Shown in pieces: positions 32,501-42,811 of a stretch of DNA of 64,000 nt. Position 1 is the first letter of the stretch; every line of letters starts with the position of its first letter. This stretch comes from Bryopsis sp. KO-2023 (lineage: Eukaryota; Chlorophyta; Ulvophyceae; Bryopsidales; Bryopsidaceae), in assembly GCA_030272585.1 (NCBI GenBank), contig BSYQ01000012.1, forward strand, positions 1,736,001 to 1,800,000. The letters are read 5' to 3'. The notes under the pieces are model-generated. The model worked only from the letters and a program-made list of their open reading frames with translations. It was not told the DNA's origin and did not search any database. The position numbers were made by a program, and so were the translations under genes.

Positions 32501-35500
32501 GCAGCATTTGCTCATTTAGCTTAGGTTAAAAAAAAGATTTTATTTTTTACTGGGAAAACAGAAGAAAAAAAATCGAGCGGTAGTAGTTTCTACTACTTAC
32601 TGGGATTTCCTAGATCGTTCGTCAATGGATCCGGGTCGACCGAGTACAACGCAAGAATATCGGAGATTGTTTTGATATGTTTTGACCCAGAAATTGGGAA
32701 GATGCTAAGTGTAGTTGATTCGATGTCAGGGCAGGTGAAGTCAGGATTCCCTTTGAAAGCTGTAACAATTTTTTGCCCCCAATCTTCGCCGGCCTCGAAA
32801 ATCGCATATCTGACAAAGAAATGAGGATAATACAGTGAAAAAAAAAACAGAAAACAAATGATGTCTGAACTAGGAATGGAATGGTGGTGTTTTTCTTAGA
32901 TCATATGGTAATTAATCCGCAGCGCCACATTGATCACATTTGTCAGTAACTTTTTTTTTGAGGAAATGAAATCAATATAAAAAAAAATGTATTGGTGGAA
33001 GGAATCCATTTGACAACACTTGTTGGATAAATCAACACACCCCTTCTCCATTCTGAATGGCTCCAATACACCGTCAATTTTCTTGGCAAAAATTTTGATC
33101 GACGAAGATTCCAATGAAAGGCCATATCCGTCCAAAATCTTTCTCGATCCATCGACAGAAATCCTGACCGGGAAAAATAAATAAAAAAGTAACAGAAGTG
33201 AAAAGAAAGCTGTGCTCGGAAACTTTTACCAAGCTACATTATCTGCAGGATTCAGAAAATATATTGGAAAAATAGATCAAGGAAATTTAAAAAATAGAGA
33301 GAGAAGTATAAAAAGAGAAAAAGCAAGTGAAAAAAAACAAAGAAAATTTAAGCAAAACTGTGTAGAAGAGGGCAGCCCCTCAACAGTTTTTCACTAGGCA
33401 CCTCAACCAAAACAAAAAGAAAAAAAACCTTCCTTTCAGCCTTCCTTTCAAAAAAAAAAAACTTCCTTTCAGCCTTCCTTTAAAAAAAAAAAATATGAGG
33501 ATTCTTCCTTACGTGTAATTTGTCTCAGGGGTAAAAGATGTCGAAATTCTTAAAGTTGAATTACTCTCCAGCTCCAGCTCAAAATCCACCTTTGGGAAAA
33601 AATAGATTAAAAAAGCTGAAAGCCACAAGAAAAAAGAGTATAGTCTTGGAAAATTATGAAAAAAAAAAAAAAAAAATGGTAGAAACTGCAAACTGTCAGA
33701 AAACTTTCAAGGACTCCAAAAAAACCTCAAGAATCATGTAGAAGGATTGCTTCACTCACGGATGGTTCGTAAAAAAAAAATCATGCTGGATTTTTCCCTT
33801 TGCTCCTGAACACATCTGGTATTTTTTCCCCTTTGTTTTTTACCCACCTCGTCTCCACCCTCAGTCAATATGGTGAATTGTTTTTTCAATGCTTGTATGT
33901 CTGACTCTGTATTTTTTTCCAATCCATGCGGAAGCCTCATTCGAAGAAAATTCGTACCGATAATATGAGGACCCCTGAAAAAAAAAATTCCAAAAATTCA
34001 CACCACTCCCCAATTCAACCTGAGGGGGTTCACTGCACGCATCCCAATTCGATCCATTTGTCTGACATGGAATGCTAGAAGCTTCCATGCTTTCTCCAAA
34101 AAACGGCACAATTCAAAATGGCAGAAAAAATCAAAATGAAATTATGTGCCCTTTATTGGCCCAGGAAAAAAACAAAAACAAAAGAATGCAGAAATTGAGT
34201 ATCAAAAGTGAACGCCTAAAACAACATACAGATTAAGAATGATAATAAACCTGTAGCAACCCAAAAATGTACAGGTGTACTAGGTAACGGTCACGATACT
34301 TTGTGGAATTTCATGTTAATATAGTTTTTTTTTTGGGGGGGGGGGGGGGTATTGAGCTTACCCATCAGTTGTGTTGAAGAAAGGAATTCTGAATCTCCTC
34401 AATCCTCCAAAAGTGACTTTTTTTTCAGCTTTCAACGCACCAGCCTTTTTGCTGTACTCAACTCCTTTGGCCAAAAAAAGAGCATATCTGCAACCAACAA
34501 ACAAGGCAAAATAAATCCAACATATAAGCTCTGTTCAAAAGCCGACGATTCAAGAATATTAGGAAAGTTTCTGTCCTGTTCTACTGGGTTCAAAATTATG
34601 CAAATAAAAACTCTCCTCACCTTGTCTCCATTTGAAGGTCCCCATCAATCGACACCTCGACACAATAATTTTCTTCGTCGCTTTTTTCAGATCCTGTCAT
34701 GGGCACCTTGCACTTTAAAGGAGAAAAAACCCCCATCAGATTTCAAGACGACAAAAACCAATACTTCTTTTGAATTATTATTCGTTCTTATCCAACAGAA
34801 AAAACACTCCAATAAAACAGGTTCATTGCTAAGAATTCCTTCGTTTATTTATTAAAAAAAAAACACTGATGAAAATGCCCATATGAATGCGAAAGACTTC
34901 TCGTACTCTGAGGCAGGGCTTTGGGGAAATGAATCCGTCAGACTCAGGGTCGCAAGGCTGCACGTTTACCACCAACCCTTTGGCCGGCTTCTTAGAAGAA
35001 TCATCCAATACCTGAAAGTGGAGCGAAACTCCTCAAAAGGGAATGTCAAAAAATGAATCCCTGATGTAAAAAAATGACATTGTCTTTTGCAACCCTTCCC
35101 ACAGCATACATTTGTAAGTACCCAGCTTTTCTCAGACATGCAAAAATACAAAACTGAACATCTGGCGTTTTCGAAAACAATCCCCACAGGAAAATATAGA
35201 CTGCTAAAAAAAGCTGAAGCCACTTCATCCACACTGTTTCGGGGATATTGTTTTTCACACCTTCAAATTTTCTTGGAGAGCTGTCAAGGAAACTTTGGTG
35301 TTGAAAGCCAGTCTGATCACACCTGGACAGGGAGTTGGGGAAAAGTAAATGTGCAAAATTGTTTTAGTCAACCTCTTTTTATCAGAGAATCTTCCAGCCG
35401 AGGAAACGTAAGTATCAAGCTCCTTCAGTTTATTTAACACACAGCCAACAACAGGTTTCAAAGAAAAAGACAGGAGCAAAATGGAAATCGTCCTTGATAA

Positions 35501-36630
35501 GACAGAATGAAAAGCAAATGGCCGGTCGATGAGTTACGCTGTATCGATTTGCACCCAACAGTACCTAATCGAAGCTGAAGTTGACTCACCATCCGGTGGG
35601 ACTTCTGGCAGTATGTCAGACTCCAGACCAACGGTGGCATCCCAACCATCATCCGTGAGATTGGCTGCCTTTTCAGACTCTACGCTTTCAATATCCATGC
35701 TCAAAGAGGGAGTGGTTAAAATGACTGATCCTGCATTTCCCTCCGATTGAAACAAAATTCCTGCCAAAAAAAACAAAAAGTAAAAACATTAGCCAGGCAG
35801 ACTGGAAACATTTTTAGGGGACATCATACATTAAAACAACAGGTACGTACCATCATGTGTTTTCAGATTTTCGTTCAATGAGAATTTGACCTCATAATCC
35901 AGGAGCCAACTCTCATCGGGATCCCATCTGGCAATGTAAGTGGTAACCCAGCGAAATCGACCAGGAATCTCCGGCTCCAAGAAAAAAGGAACCTGCAGCA
36001 GTCGAATGAAATACATCTTTCTACAGCCCAGGTCAAATATATTTTACTGCAGAACTGTTCGTAAGTGAAGTCATCATGCTTTTTTTTGTTTTAAATTTCG
36101 ACTGGTCCTCTCACCTTGTCATCTGGCAGCGATGTCACTCCAAAATCTTGACCCAAAGCAATCACAGATCGGGAAAAAACTACCTGGAAAAATGCACCAG
36201 CAACATAGTTGAGGATTGGATCTTTACACTGCAGAATCTGATGGGTTGTGTTTCCATTTCCATGAAATCTATGACTTATTATTTCCACATGACTACTGAT
36301 GGAAAATCATGATCCGCCACAAGTGTGGGACGAAGAGACGACGATAACGTAATTACCAAAAAAATACATTCAATCACGTAATGCGAGGATGCGTCGTCTG
36401 ACAGGTTCGATTTTTGGACGCCGCACCGTGAGCGCTTGCTGATCTTCCACTCTAAGTCGTCGCGTGGAATTATCGGCAAGCTCCGAAGGGGTGGTCACCA
36501 AGATTTCCAAAGGCAGCTCGTTTGATAAGAAGCCTTCGCTTTCGGCCGTCACAGAGGCGTTCTGTTGCAAGACTCGTGCCGAGCAAAACCCCGACGTCAA
36601 TAGCAAAAAGCCCCCCAACGTCCCTGAGCA
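22748..36630 (-). CDS. Bacterial-type alpha-2-macroglobulin with C-terminal EGF-like domain, about 33 exons
   Basis: The spliced product is about 2,150 residues. Alpha-2-macroglobulins are large secreted or periplasmic protease traps made of macroglobulin (MG) domains; this one follows the bacterial YfaS/MagD-type order, not the vertebrate order. Key matches are FSRSVIALGQ and PGRFRWVTTYIARWDPDESW (N-terminal MG), TGKPVQGAKVTLL (MG3), LVKPGETLHIKG (MG4), EVTVIAVDKAIL, and APRFARVGDAFEAGAVVTV (MG7-like). At the thioester position the Cys is kept but the motif is CPMD instead of CxEQ, so covalent trapping is unlikely. A CxxxC...C EGF-like module ends the protein. Most junctions keep phase, but those around exons 15-18 and the start codon are unresolved, so the gene may be starting to decay. 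Confidence 0.88.
26502..26555 (-). repeat. Glycine-coding simple repeat within A2M exon 26
   Basis: A (CCN)n run on the plus strand encoding about 18 glycines broken by one arginine, in the linker before the MG7-like part. Probably variable in length. Confidence 0.7.
26979..31443 (-). CDS. A2M exons 15-25: MG4 to central region
   Basis: Exon 15 is 31,443-31,194 and ends in LDRRLVKPGETLHIKG, which matches the conserved YRPGETVHFKG of the family. Exon 16 is about 30,975-30,881 or starts at 30,938, exon 17 30,769-30,512, exon 18 30,325-30,226, exon 19 29,876-29,687, exon 20 29,490-29,261, exon 21 28,858-28,711, exon 22 28,469-28,319, exon 23 28,114-27,905, exon 24 27,610-27,269 and exon 25 27,117-26,979. 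Exon 24 contains AEVTVIAVDKAILELLPY, the best-conserved mid-protein motif. Phases agree from exon 18 onward. Junctions 15/16 and 17/18 do not keep frame with any GT-AG pair I could find, so a small exon may be missed or the frame is broken there. Confidence 0.72.
31108..31163. repeat. TA and TATC microsatellite in an A2M intron
   Basis: TATATATATATA followed by (TATC)6 in the intron between exons 15 and 16. Simple repeat only. Confidence 0.8.
31817..35011 (-). CDS. A2M exons 6-14: MG2-MG3 region
   Basis: Exon 6 is 35,011-34,907 (intact counterpart of the exon split by the LTR element in the left copy), exon 7 34,712-34,621, exon 8 34,487-34,362 (the left copy ends within this one), exon 9 33,974-33,848, exon 10 33,589-33,513, exon 11 33,163-33,020, exon 12 32,809-32,601, exon 13 32,207-32,105 and exon 14 31,976-31,817. 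Reading frames join correctly across all of them. Exon 14 carries QSIVWVTSMKTGKPVQGAKV, the hallmark of the MG3 domain in bacterial-type A2M. Introns are AT-rich and 100-400 bp long. Confidence 0.8.
35261..36630 (-). CDS. A2M exons 1-5: leader and N-terminal MG domains
   Basis: Exon 1 is about 36,630-36,427. It has a hydrophobic leader (GGFLLLTSGFCSARV), then LSNELPLEILVTTPSELADN. No ATG lies in this frame: the ATG at 36,637 is in a different frame that closes after about 12 codons, as in the left copy, and a TAA lies upstream in the leader frame. Exon 2 ends at 36,115 and starts at 36,183 or 36,228. Exon 3 is 35,992-35,851 (VPFFLEPEIPGRFRWVTTYI...), exon 4 is 35,760-35,590, and exon 5 is 35,322-35,261. 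Exons 3-5 have consistent phases and GT-AG borders. Relative to the left copy, the last third of exon 1 differs by an indel that changes frame, unless the donor GTGCGG at 36,426 is used. Confidence 0.75.
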
Positions 36631-37033
36631 GCCATGCCCACTTTTTTCTTAGTACTGAAAACTAGTGGTGGGATCGTGACGGTTCTAAGCGGAGCGGAAA
36701 AGATTCAGCTCCTGCTCGACGTGACGGTTGCGATGGAGTTTCTTTTCGGAGAGGACTGTTTTAATACTTCTGACGCCTTTCCCACCAATAGAGATGCTAC
36801 CTATTGCTGTGGCTGGATGGGGTGGGGGCTGTCGCTGTCGCTGCCGCTTCATTTTTGTTCGTCTGTGTTCGCTGCAAAGTTGCCTTTGCGACTGTAACGC
36901 GCTCTAAAGACAGAGGCGTCGCTCCGTTTTTTCACACTTTTTAAACCAACGCGGTCGCCATTGAAGGACGTGTGTAACGAAGCGACGATGTACGCAGAAA
37001 GATTCACTCTCCAATCGAGTTCGTTTCCAGTAC

Positions 37034-37230
37034 ACCCTTCATCGTATTTAGTGTAGCCTACACTATTTCCGTGTACGGCAGAAATTTTAGAAAACAGAAA
37101 ATAGTGTGGGCCACACTATTTCCGAAATCTACACTTCTAGTTAACGTTTCGGTTTTCCATGAATTAGTGTGGCCTGCACTATTACTGAGGTAACACTATT
37201 AAAAGACCCACACTAAATACGATTGAGGGT
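37034..37230. mobile_element. 197-bp inverted-repeat element (MITE-like), target duplication GTAC
   Basis: The ends ACCCTTCATCGTATTTAGTGT and its inverse (with two differences) frame 197 bp. GTAC flanks both sides (37,030-37,033 and 37,231-37,234). The left arm has the empty site, with a single AGTACT, so the borders are exact and the insertion happened after the duplication. Inside are several TAGTGTGGCC/ACACTA palindromic blocks and no ORF. A 4-bp palindromic target duplication is known from several DNA-transposon groups, so I do not assign a superfamily. Confidence 0.85.
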
Positions 37231-37464
37231 GTACTTTCAGAGAATGTGACGTCCACATCTGGTAGACTTATTTTGCTGTTGGGTTGGAGGTAGAATTTCA
37301 ACTTTAGAAAACGAAAAACCGAGGAGATAGAAGAGCTGGCTCTAAGGCGAAGAACGCATCCACATTCACTGAAGTCCTCCAAAATGAGTCGAGCACAGGT
37401 TGTTGAGAAACCAAGTGATTGGGGAAACATTCCGATCAATTATCGTGGTTAGTATGGGATAATC

Positions 37465-37640
37465 AGGAGAACGTTCGAGTTTCTGGCATGTGGCGTTTCG
37501 GCCGAACGGTCAGTATAAGAGTACGCAGGAAGAATACAGTGATGGTCTCTTTGTCAAAGACCCGTTCCTGAGGTCGAAAGAAAGTCCTTTCCATAATTCA
37601 CACTGCGTTCGTTATCGCGTCAAAGGCCAACACACGAGGG
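37465..37640 (+). mobile_element. Old solo-LTR relic, right arm
   Basis: Right-arm counterpart of the relic at 1,560-1,735, with the same GTGGCGTTTCGGCCGAAC core and GAAAGTCC block as the young LTRs. Its presence in both arms makes it older than the duplication. An alternative is that the LTR family took this promoter-like sequence from the host, but the length of the collinear match favours an LTR relic. Confidence 0.55.
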
Positions 37641-38034
37641 ACACTGGGTTTTGCCGCAAGTTTGGTTCGTCTTTTGGAACTCCATGGTGAGAATCAAGTC
37701 GGAATGAAAGAGTTTTCTGTCGAGTGTTTTTGGAAAATATATGAGTCGAGTGCACACGTTTGTTCAAAATATCAAAGACTTCGAAAAAAGACATCGAGCA
37801 GCAAGTGTGTTGAAAATTTGTGTTGTGTCGGTTCGACTGACAGACAGAATCTAAGGAACCCATGAAAGGAAAGGGGAAGAACTGTTGGTGGAACGCTAAT
37901 CGAAGCGAAAGAACGACTGTTCGAGTGCAAGACGTCCGACGCGACGCTTTTCCTTGGGTGCAATCATCTGTGCGATACCTGAGCATTCACAGCAGTCGCA
38001 ACATTTCGCATTCAAGTTTCGAAGGAGTCAACGG

Positions 38035-38142
38035 GCACAAGTGGCAGAGTGGTCCAAGGATGAATGATTGATTGATTGAAGGCGTCAGGCTTAAGACCTG
38101 ATGGAGCGAGTCTCCGCGTGGGTTCGAACCCCATCTTGTGCA
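38035..38142 (+). pseudogene. tRNA-Leu(UAA) gene with 23-bp insertion, right arm
   Basis: The same tRNA as at 1,049 but with a normal T-arm (GGGTTCGAACCCC) and a run of T eight bases after the 3' end, so a Pol III terminator is present. A 23-bp block containing ATTGATTGATTG sits between the D-arm and the anticodon stem, flanked by AAGG on both sides. That position is not where tRNA introns lie (between nucleotides 37 and 38), so the product is probably non-functional. The two arms are damaged in different places, so each event happened after the duplication. Confidence 0.72.
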
Positions 38143-38247
38143 GCATTTTTTTTCTTTTTTTCGGACTCTCAAAGCAGAGAAACAAGGGCGGTGAGGGAGG
38201 TCACCAATTTGTGGGGCGCAACGAATCACGCGCGCAGTCCGCCGTGA

Positions 38248-38301
38248 TCAAAAGCATTGGGTGATGCTTTTGATGGAACTTCTCCTCAGAGAGGCTCCAT
38301 C
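38248..38301. other. Double stem-loop (right copy)
   Basis: Two adjacent hairpins: 38,248-38,258 pairs with 38,264-38,274, and 38,272-38,279 pairs, less well, with the stretch ending at 38,301. It corresponds to the single strong hairpin at 835-864 in the left arm. It lies upstream of the spliced exon-like piece of the divergent unit. Confidence 0.35.
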
Positions 38302-39079
38302 AGCCTCTCCCTGTCTCTTCGAAATCGTTGCCTTTTTTCGATTGGGGTTTTGTCCGGGGCGGGGTTGTCGCTGCCTGTTTTTTTTTTTCGGTTGGATTGT
38401 CAGCGGGTCGATCGTTGGAGATAAGGTGTTCGCTCGATATGTGCGGTAAGCAAGCATTTTTGCTTCCAGATCAATTTGCTTCTCGTACGTCGTTAGGCGC
38501 CACTTTGGGTAGACCGTTGGGTGCAGCAACCCACGCATCCTGTTCTGTGGTGAAGTTTCGTCTGGCGTTGATTCCACTCGTTTGTGTCTTGTTCGTTGCA
38601 GGGTCTGTTTTGACAAAACGAGTGGAACTGCTTCCGCACCGTTGGGGTGGTAGCGAAAGCTGAGGAAAATATCCGAAACAGGATGCGGGTGAGTCCCTGT
38701 CGTTCACAGAAAAGCAGTGTCCTCGGACAGAGTTCCTTTGGACTTTATTGACCTTGTTGCTGTGTGTGGTTCAGATAATTGCAGGAATTGGTGGTGGGTT
38801 CGACTGGAATATGTCAGCGATATGGACTGGAGGGGTGGAGGGGCTGGACTGCGCGACTTTGTCCCTTCTCCAGGAGCTGCTGCACTCACAGACCTTGAGA
38901 GGTAACGAAGTTTTTTTTGGGGGGGGGGTGGGTTGAGGTTTTTCTGGGAACGCCCCTTCTGCCGCCGTCTCTGTGGGGGGTTTTATCGAAAACTTCGCCA
39001 CCTGACGAGCGAATGCTTCACTAGGTTTTCTTGTTTGAGACGTTTTTTGCGAGGAACGGCCCGTGGAGGGGCGTTTCCA

Positions 39080-42000
39080 CCGGCGCGCGACTCGGTACTA
39101 CATACCTCAAAATAGTTTTGGTCGCAACCTCCTGGAATGTTCTCAAGGTCGGGGGCCTTTTTCCAGGTTTTCAATTTCTATCACTGTGAACCAAAAAAAA
39201 TGGTGATTAGAGCAGTACCAAGACATCATTTTTTTCTTGATAGTAAAAATAGCTCGCGAAACCATTTTTGATACATCCAAATAGTGGGTGTCTGGATAAA
39301 TTGGGCCCATAGGCCAGTAGCCTATAGGCTTCCAATGGTCCCATCTCTACAAGAGGGAGAAACTCTCTTTCGTAGAGATTTGTATACACCTCACTGAACC
39401 ACTGTGTACATCCGTGGATCAGTGAAAACTTCCAACTGGAGGTTTTGACGACTTTCGGGCACTATCGTCGAGTGGCTTGACTGCGTTCAGCCTGAAATAG
39501 ATAATACATGAAAGAATAAAGTCAAGCCTCTATTTCAATCTAGTGTTGTATTTGAGCCCTCTGCAATCTAGAACTACAAACTGGGGGTGAAGGTCCCCAC
39601 TCTAGTACATATTGGGTCTCTTCTTTGCGTCCGTGCATAATATTGGTCTGACCATGAGCTCCTATTTTCTTGCTTGAAACTATACTAAATTGTACTGATG
39701 ATGAGTTACAATTTACTCTATTCACCTAGCTCAACACTCGTGAACCATAGATTCCGCTATTCTAGTTTATTGTCTCTTTGTATGAATGCATGCTTGTTCT
39801 CGATTATTGACGTGAAAACTTTCTAAACACTTCTCGAGTTCTTTTAGATGTCGTTTCCCTTCTGTTGGAGAGTCTACCATTGAACACTTCGGAGTAAAAG
39901 CAATTATCGTAGCATCCTATCGATCCGTCGCATCTTCTTGTTGCATATGCTCGTGCAATAGTGGTCTAGTGGGAATCAACTCTCCTCACTCTTTATTTCT
40001 ATGCCTTTGTCGTACACTTCGAGCCAAAAGGTGTAAGCCAACTAATTTTTTGAAGAAAAACGAAAATATCACGTGAACTTGTCGAAGGGACGTTCATACT
40101 TTCGCCAAAGTTTGGTTCGTAATCAGCTCTATATGATAAAAGTTTAGGCAAGCTGGTAGTGGTGTATAAGACAATCAAGATGAAAGATAAATGAACTTTA
40201 TAGGTATAGTCGGTATACAAGGGGAATAAATCACCTATTTGATTTATTAATCAAAACAAAGAGCTCTTACTAAAAATATACAGGGGTAATCTTGGCTTGG
40301 AGATGTGGCTAGATTTGAAAAGAAATCGGTATAGGTGATTTCTGCCACAGTTTTTCTAGAATATTAGAAGCCCATAATAATGTTGGTTGGGTTAGCCCAA
40401 TCTTTTTTCGTCCTAGCCGAGAAGCTGAACTATCGTCTACAATTTATATCTTAAAAACTACCCAAGTGCTTACTCTGCATGGGAAAACCAACGAAGCTTA
40501 CCACGGAAGGCACGTTAACGTTGTGGCATTAGTTAGCCCGAAGATGCTTGTCCTGATAAAATAAGTTGGCCCTTTCTTATAATTTTTAAGCTACTCTCCG
40601 CTTATGGCGGTCTATCCAATATTTTTGTAGATGAGTATGCGCCGATGGTTAAGTGGTAGCACCCATCGCAGTCCCTAACTTATCCGTCAATTGATCCAAC
40701 ATCGAATTCCCAACAGCTTCATTCACCGTCGCGTTCAAAGAGCAAAAGAACTCGGGCAAGGCGTCTTTTTCCTCAAAGGTATACCACCTAGGATTTGTAG
40801 GGAAATCTGGCTCCACCACACCCGGCGTCGGCTAATTTTCCTTATCCGCCGCCTTCTCCAATTCAACAAGAAAACAAAGCAGCTCCAACTCTTGATTATT
40901 CAGTTGGACAAGATTTCTTTTTGCTTCTCGTCGCACAATCGATAGTCCCAACTCTTTGTCAGGATATTGCCACTCTACTCTGTAATAGATATGGAGGAGG
41001 TGGTTAAGCCAAGCATCCATTGACAAACTTATTACTGTTGCGGTTCCTCTTGGGTTCCCGGAGTAAGCGGAAGATCAACTGTCGCCTTAATTTCAGGCAT
41101 CGATTTACTTGAGCCTATGCTTTCAGTGTCACTATTGTCTTCCTCAAGAACGTACAGAATTTCCAGCGGGTGATCTCCTAGCCAAAGATCGACAAGTAGT
41201 ATCCTAGGGTCCTTTTTTTCGCCAAACCAGAACTCGTGGTCCTTTATTTTAGGTATATAAACTTGCTCCGAAACTAATGAAATGGAAAATTCTCACTAAA
41301 ACAAACGGACTCTTTTTTACGAGAGCGGGAAGGATTAATCCGAAGAATAATACTACCTACAAAATGTTCTCAGCAACACAGATATCCTAACCACAGATAC
41401 CCTGTTTGATAGCTAGCATCACTCCATGTAGCGACCGTAACACTCGAACAGTCTAGGTTTGAAAGGTTATAGCAAATCAGAAAGGCTACAGCTTTCAAAC
41501 CATGTGAATTTGTTACACTAATGGTTTAAATACTTTCAGCCGCCACAGTTTCTGTTCCGTTTCGTTCACGTTGGGAGATGACTGAAATAGTTCCCGTGAA
41601 CAATCTGAGACACACGAGTCTAAACAACTTGAATCTTATTTCAACAAGCTCCACGTCAACTTTGGTCTTGAGTCTATCGTTTAATCCTCCGACAAACCTG
41701 AGCAATTGCTCGCCTGTATTATGGTCGCGTAACTAACCAACTTTACTAAACGTCTTGTGATTCTATACTTGGTTCAATAGATTTTTAATGCTTGGAATCG
41801 GATTGTGATTCTTGATTGTCAGTTTCTTAAGCATCAGTACTTCACGCACATCCGCATATTCCCGTTAATTTTTAGTATACTGATCTTATAGAGAAGTTAG
41901 TCTCCTTGCAAAGACACTAACCATTGAATTTGACACAACTAATCATGGAACACTTTTGATCTCCCAAGAAGAGACACTATCTTTATCCGGCGATAACTTC

Positions 42001-42140
42001 CTATTCATGTTTATGATCCTTGACCTCTTTGCCGCAAAGCACGGCTGATGTTCGAATTCAATCAAATCCTATTTCGACTCTTTAACCATTGAGGAGTAGA
42101 ATCCTCCTCACCTCACCTTATAAACCTTAAACCTTACCTA
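39080..42140. other. AT-rich region with no recognised gene
   Basis: About 3 kb beyond the right arm. Open stretches are short and unlike any family that I know. A tRNA-like A box (TGGTTAAGTGG) occurs at 40,649 without a matching B box. No terminal repeats were seen. Confidence 0.5.
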
Positions 42141-42330
42141 TTTTAAAATTGATTGTTGTCACAACTGCTTGGGAAAGAAGGTGAAAGCACATGGTGTAAG
42201 AGGAGGGCGTAACAATTGTACCGTATGCTAGCTTCGGAAAAAAGTTGAATCCAATTGATCATCGGTCGCAAAACATTGTATAATCGGAATTTAATGTACA
42301 ACTGATAAATGAGTAAAATATAATTATCGT

Positions 42331-42811
42331 CTAACATAAAAAGCGATGCAAATTGTTGAATCGTCCTTTCATGTACGAAGCAAATGTTTGTTCATTTGCC
42401 ATCAAGTCACCTCGACCATCCAAAAATAAATATGGCATTAATGCCATTTCAGCGGACGGGATGAAGTCCTTATTTCCCAACATCCGAATGTTCTTTTTTT
42501 CTAATATTTCCCTAGTTTCTACTATCCCCACTAGTTCTTCGTTTGTTCTACTAACGATTCGGTGTGTTGGAAGCACCATATCTATCCCCCCCTTGTAATG
42601 TAGCCCCTTCTATTCTTCTTTTTTCAACTTCTTTATTAATAGGTTCTATAGTAGCCTTCCGCACTCTCGGTACAGGAAATTGTTCCTTGTCAAAAGATGT
42701 GATATACTGTTGAACAAATTTGTTACTCCTTTTTAATTGACGAACGATGTTAGTCGCCAATTCTTTTTCTTCGATCGTCCAAGTTTGTAAATCAATAACT
42801 AATGGTCCCAT
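42331..42811 (-). mobile_element. Possible Helitron replication-protein fragment (decayed)
   Basis: Two overlapping open pieces on the minus strand. The second reads PSAEMALMPYLFLDGRGD...FASYMKGRFNNLHRF, which is reminiscent of the helicase-like N-terminal region of Helitron proteins (ALPxLFPxGxGD...YxKHxL...RF). The frame changes between the pieces and no helicase motifs follow. Low certainty; another mobile-element protein is possible. Confidence 0.3.

Larger units (their letters stand above)
37384..38688 (+). other. Divergent transcription unit, right copy (decayed or noncoding)
   Basis: Partner of the unit at 433-1,817. The ATG at 37,384 opens MSRAQVVEKPSDWGNIPIN... and runs 64 nt to the donor GTTAGT at 37,448. 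A later intron runs from GTAAGC at 38,446 to an acceptor ending at 38,601, with an exon-like piece 38,602-38,688 before GTGAGT. In-frame stops occur in that piece in every frame I tried. The tRNA-Leu relic, the old LTR relic and a paired stem-loop lie between these exons. It could be a noncoding RNA, a 5' UTR region, or a dying gene. Confidence 0.38.
34362..39080 (-). repeat. Right arm of inverted segmental duplication
   Basis: Reverse-complement partner of the left arm. It holds A2M exons 1-8, the divergent flank with the short MSRAQ exon, a tRNA-Leu relic, a conserved stem-loop region and the flank matching the window start. It differs from the left arm by a 197-bp inverted-repeat insertion (37,034-37,230), a 23-bp insertion in the tRNA gene and absence of the LTR element. 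Similarity fades near 39,060-39,080, where the sequence becomes AT-rich. Confidence 0.83.

Noticed and set aside
40643-40720. tRNA gene or tRNA-derived SINE
   Set aside because: An A-box-like TGGTTAAGTGG is present but there is no proper B box and no cloverleaf.
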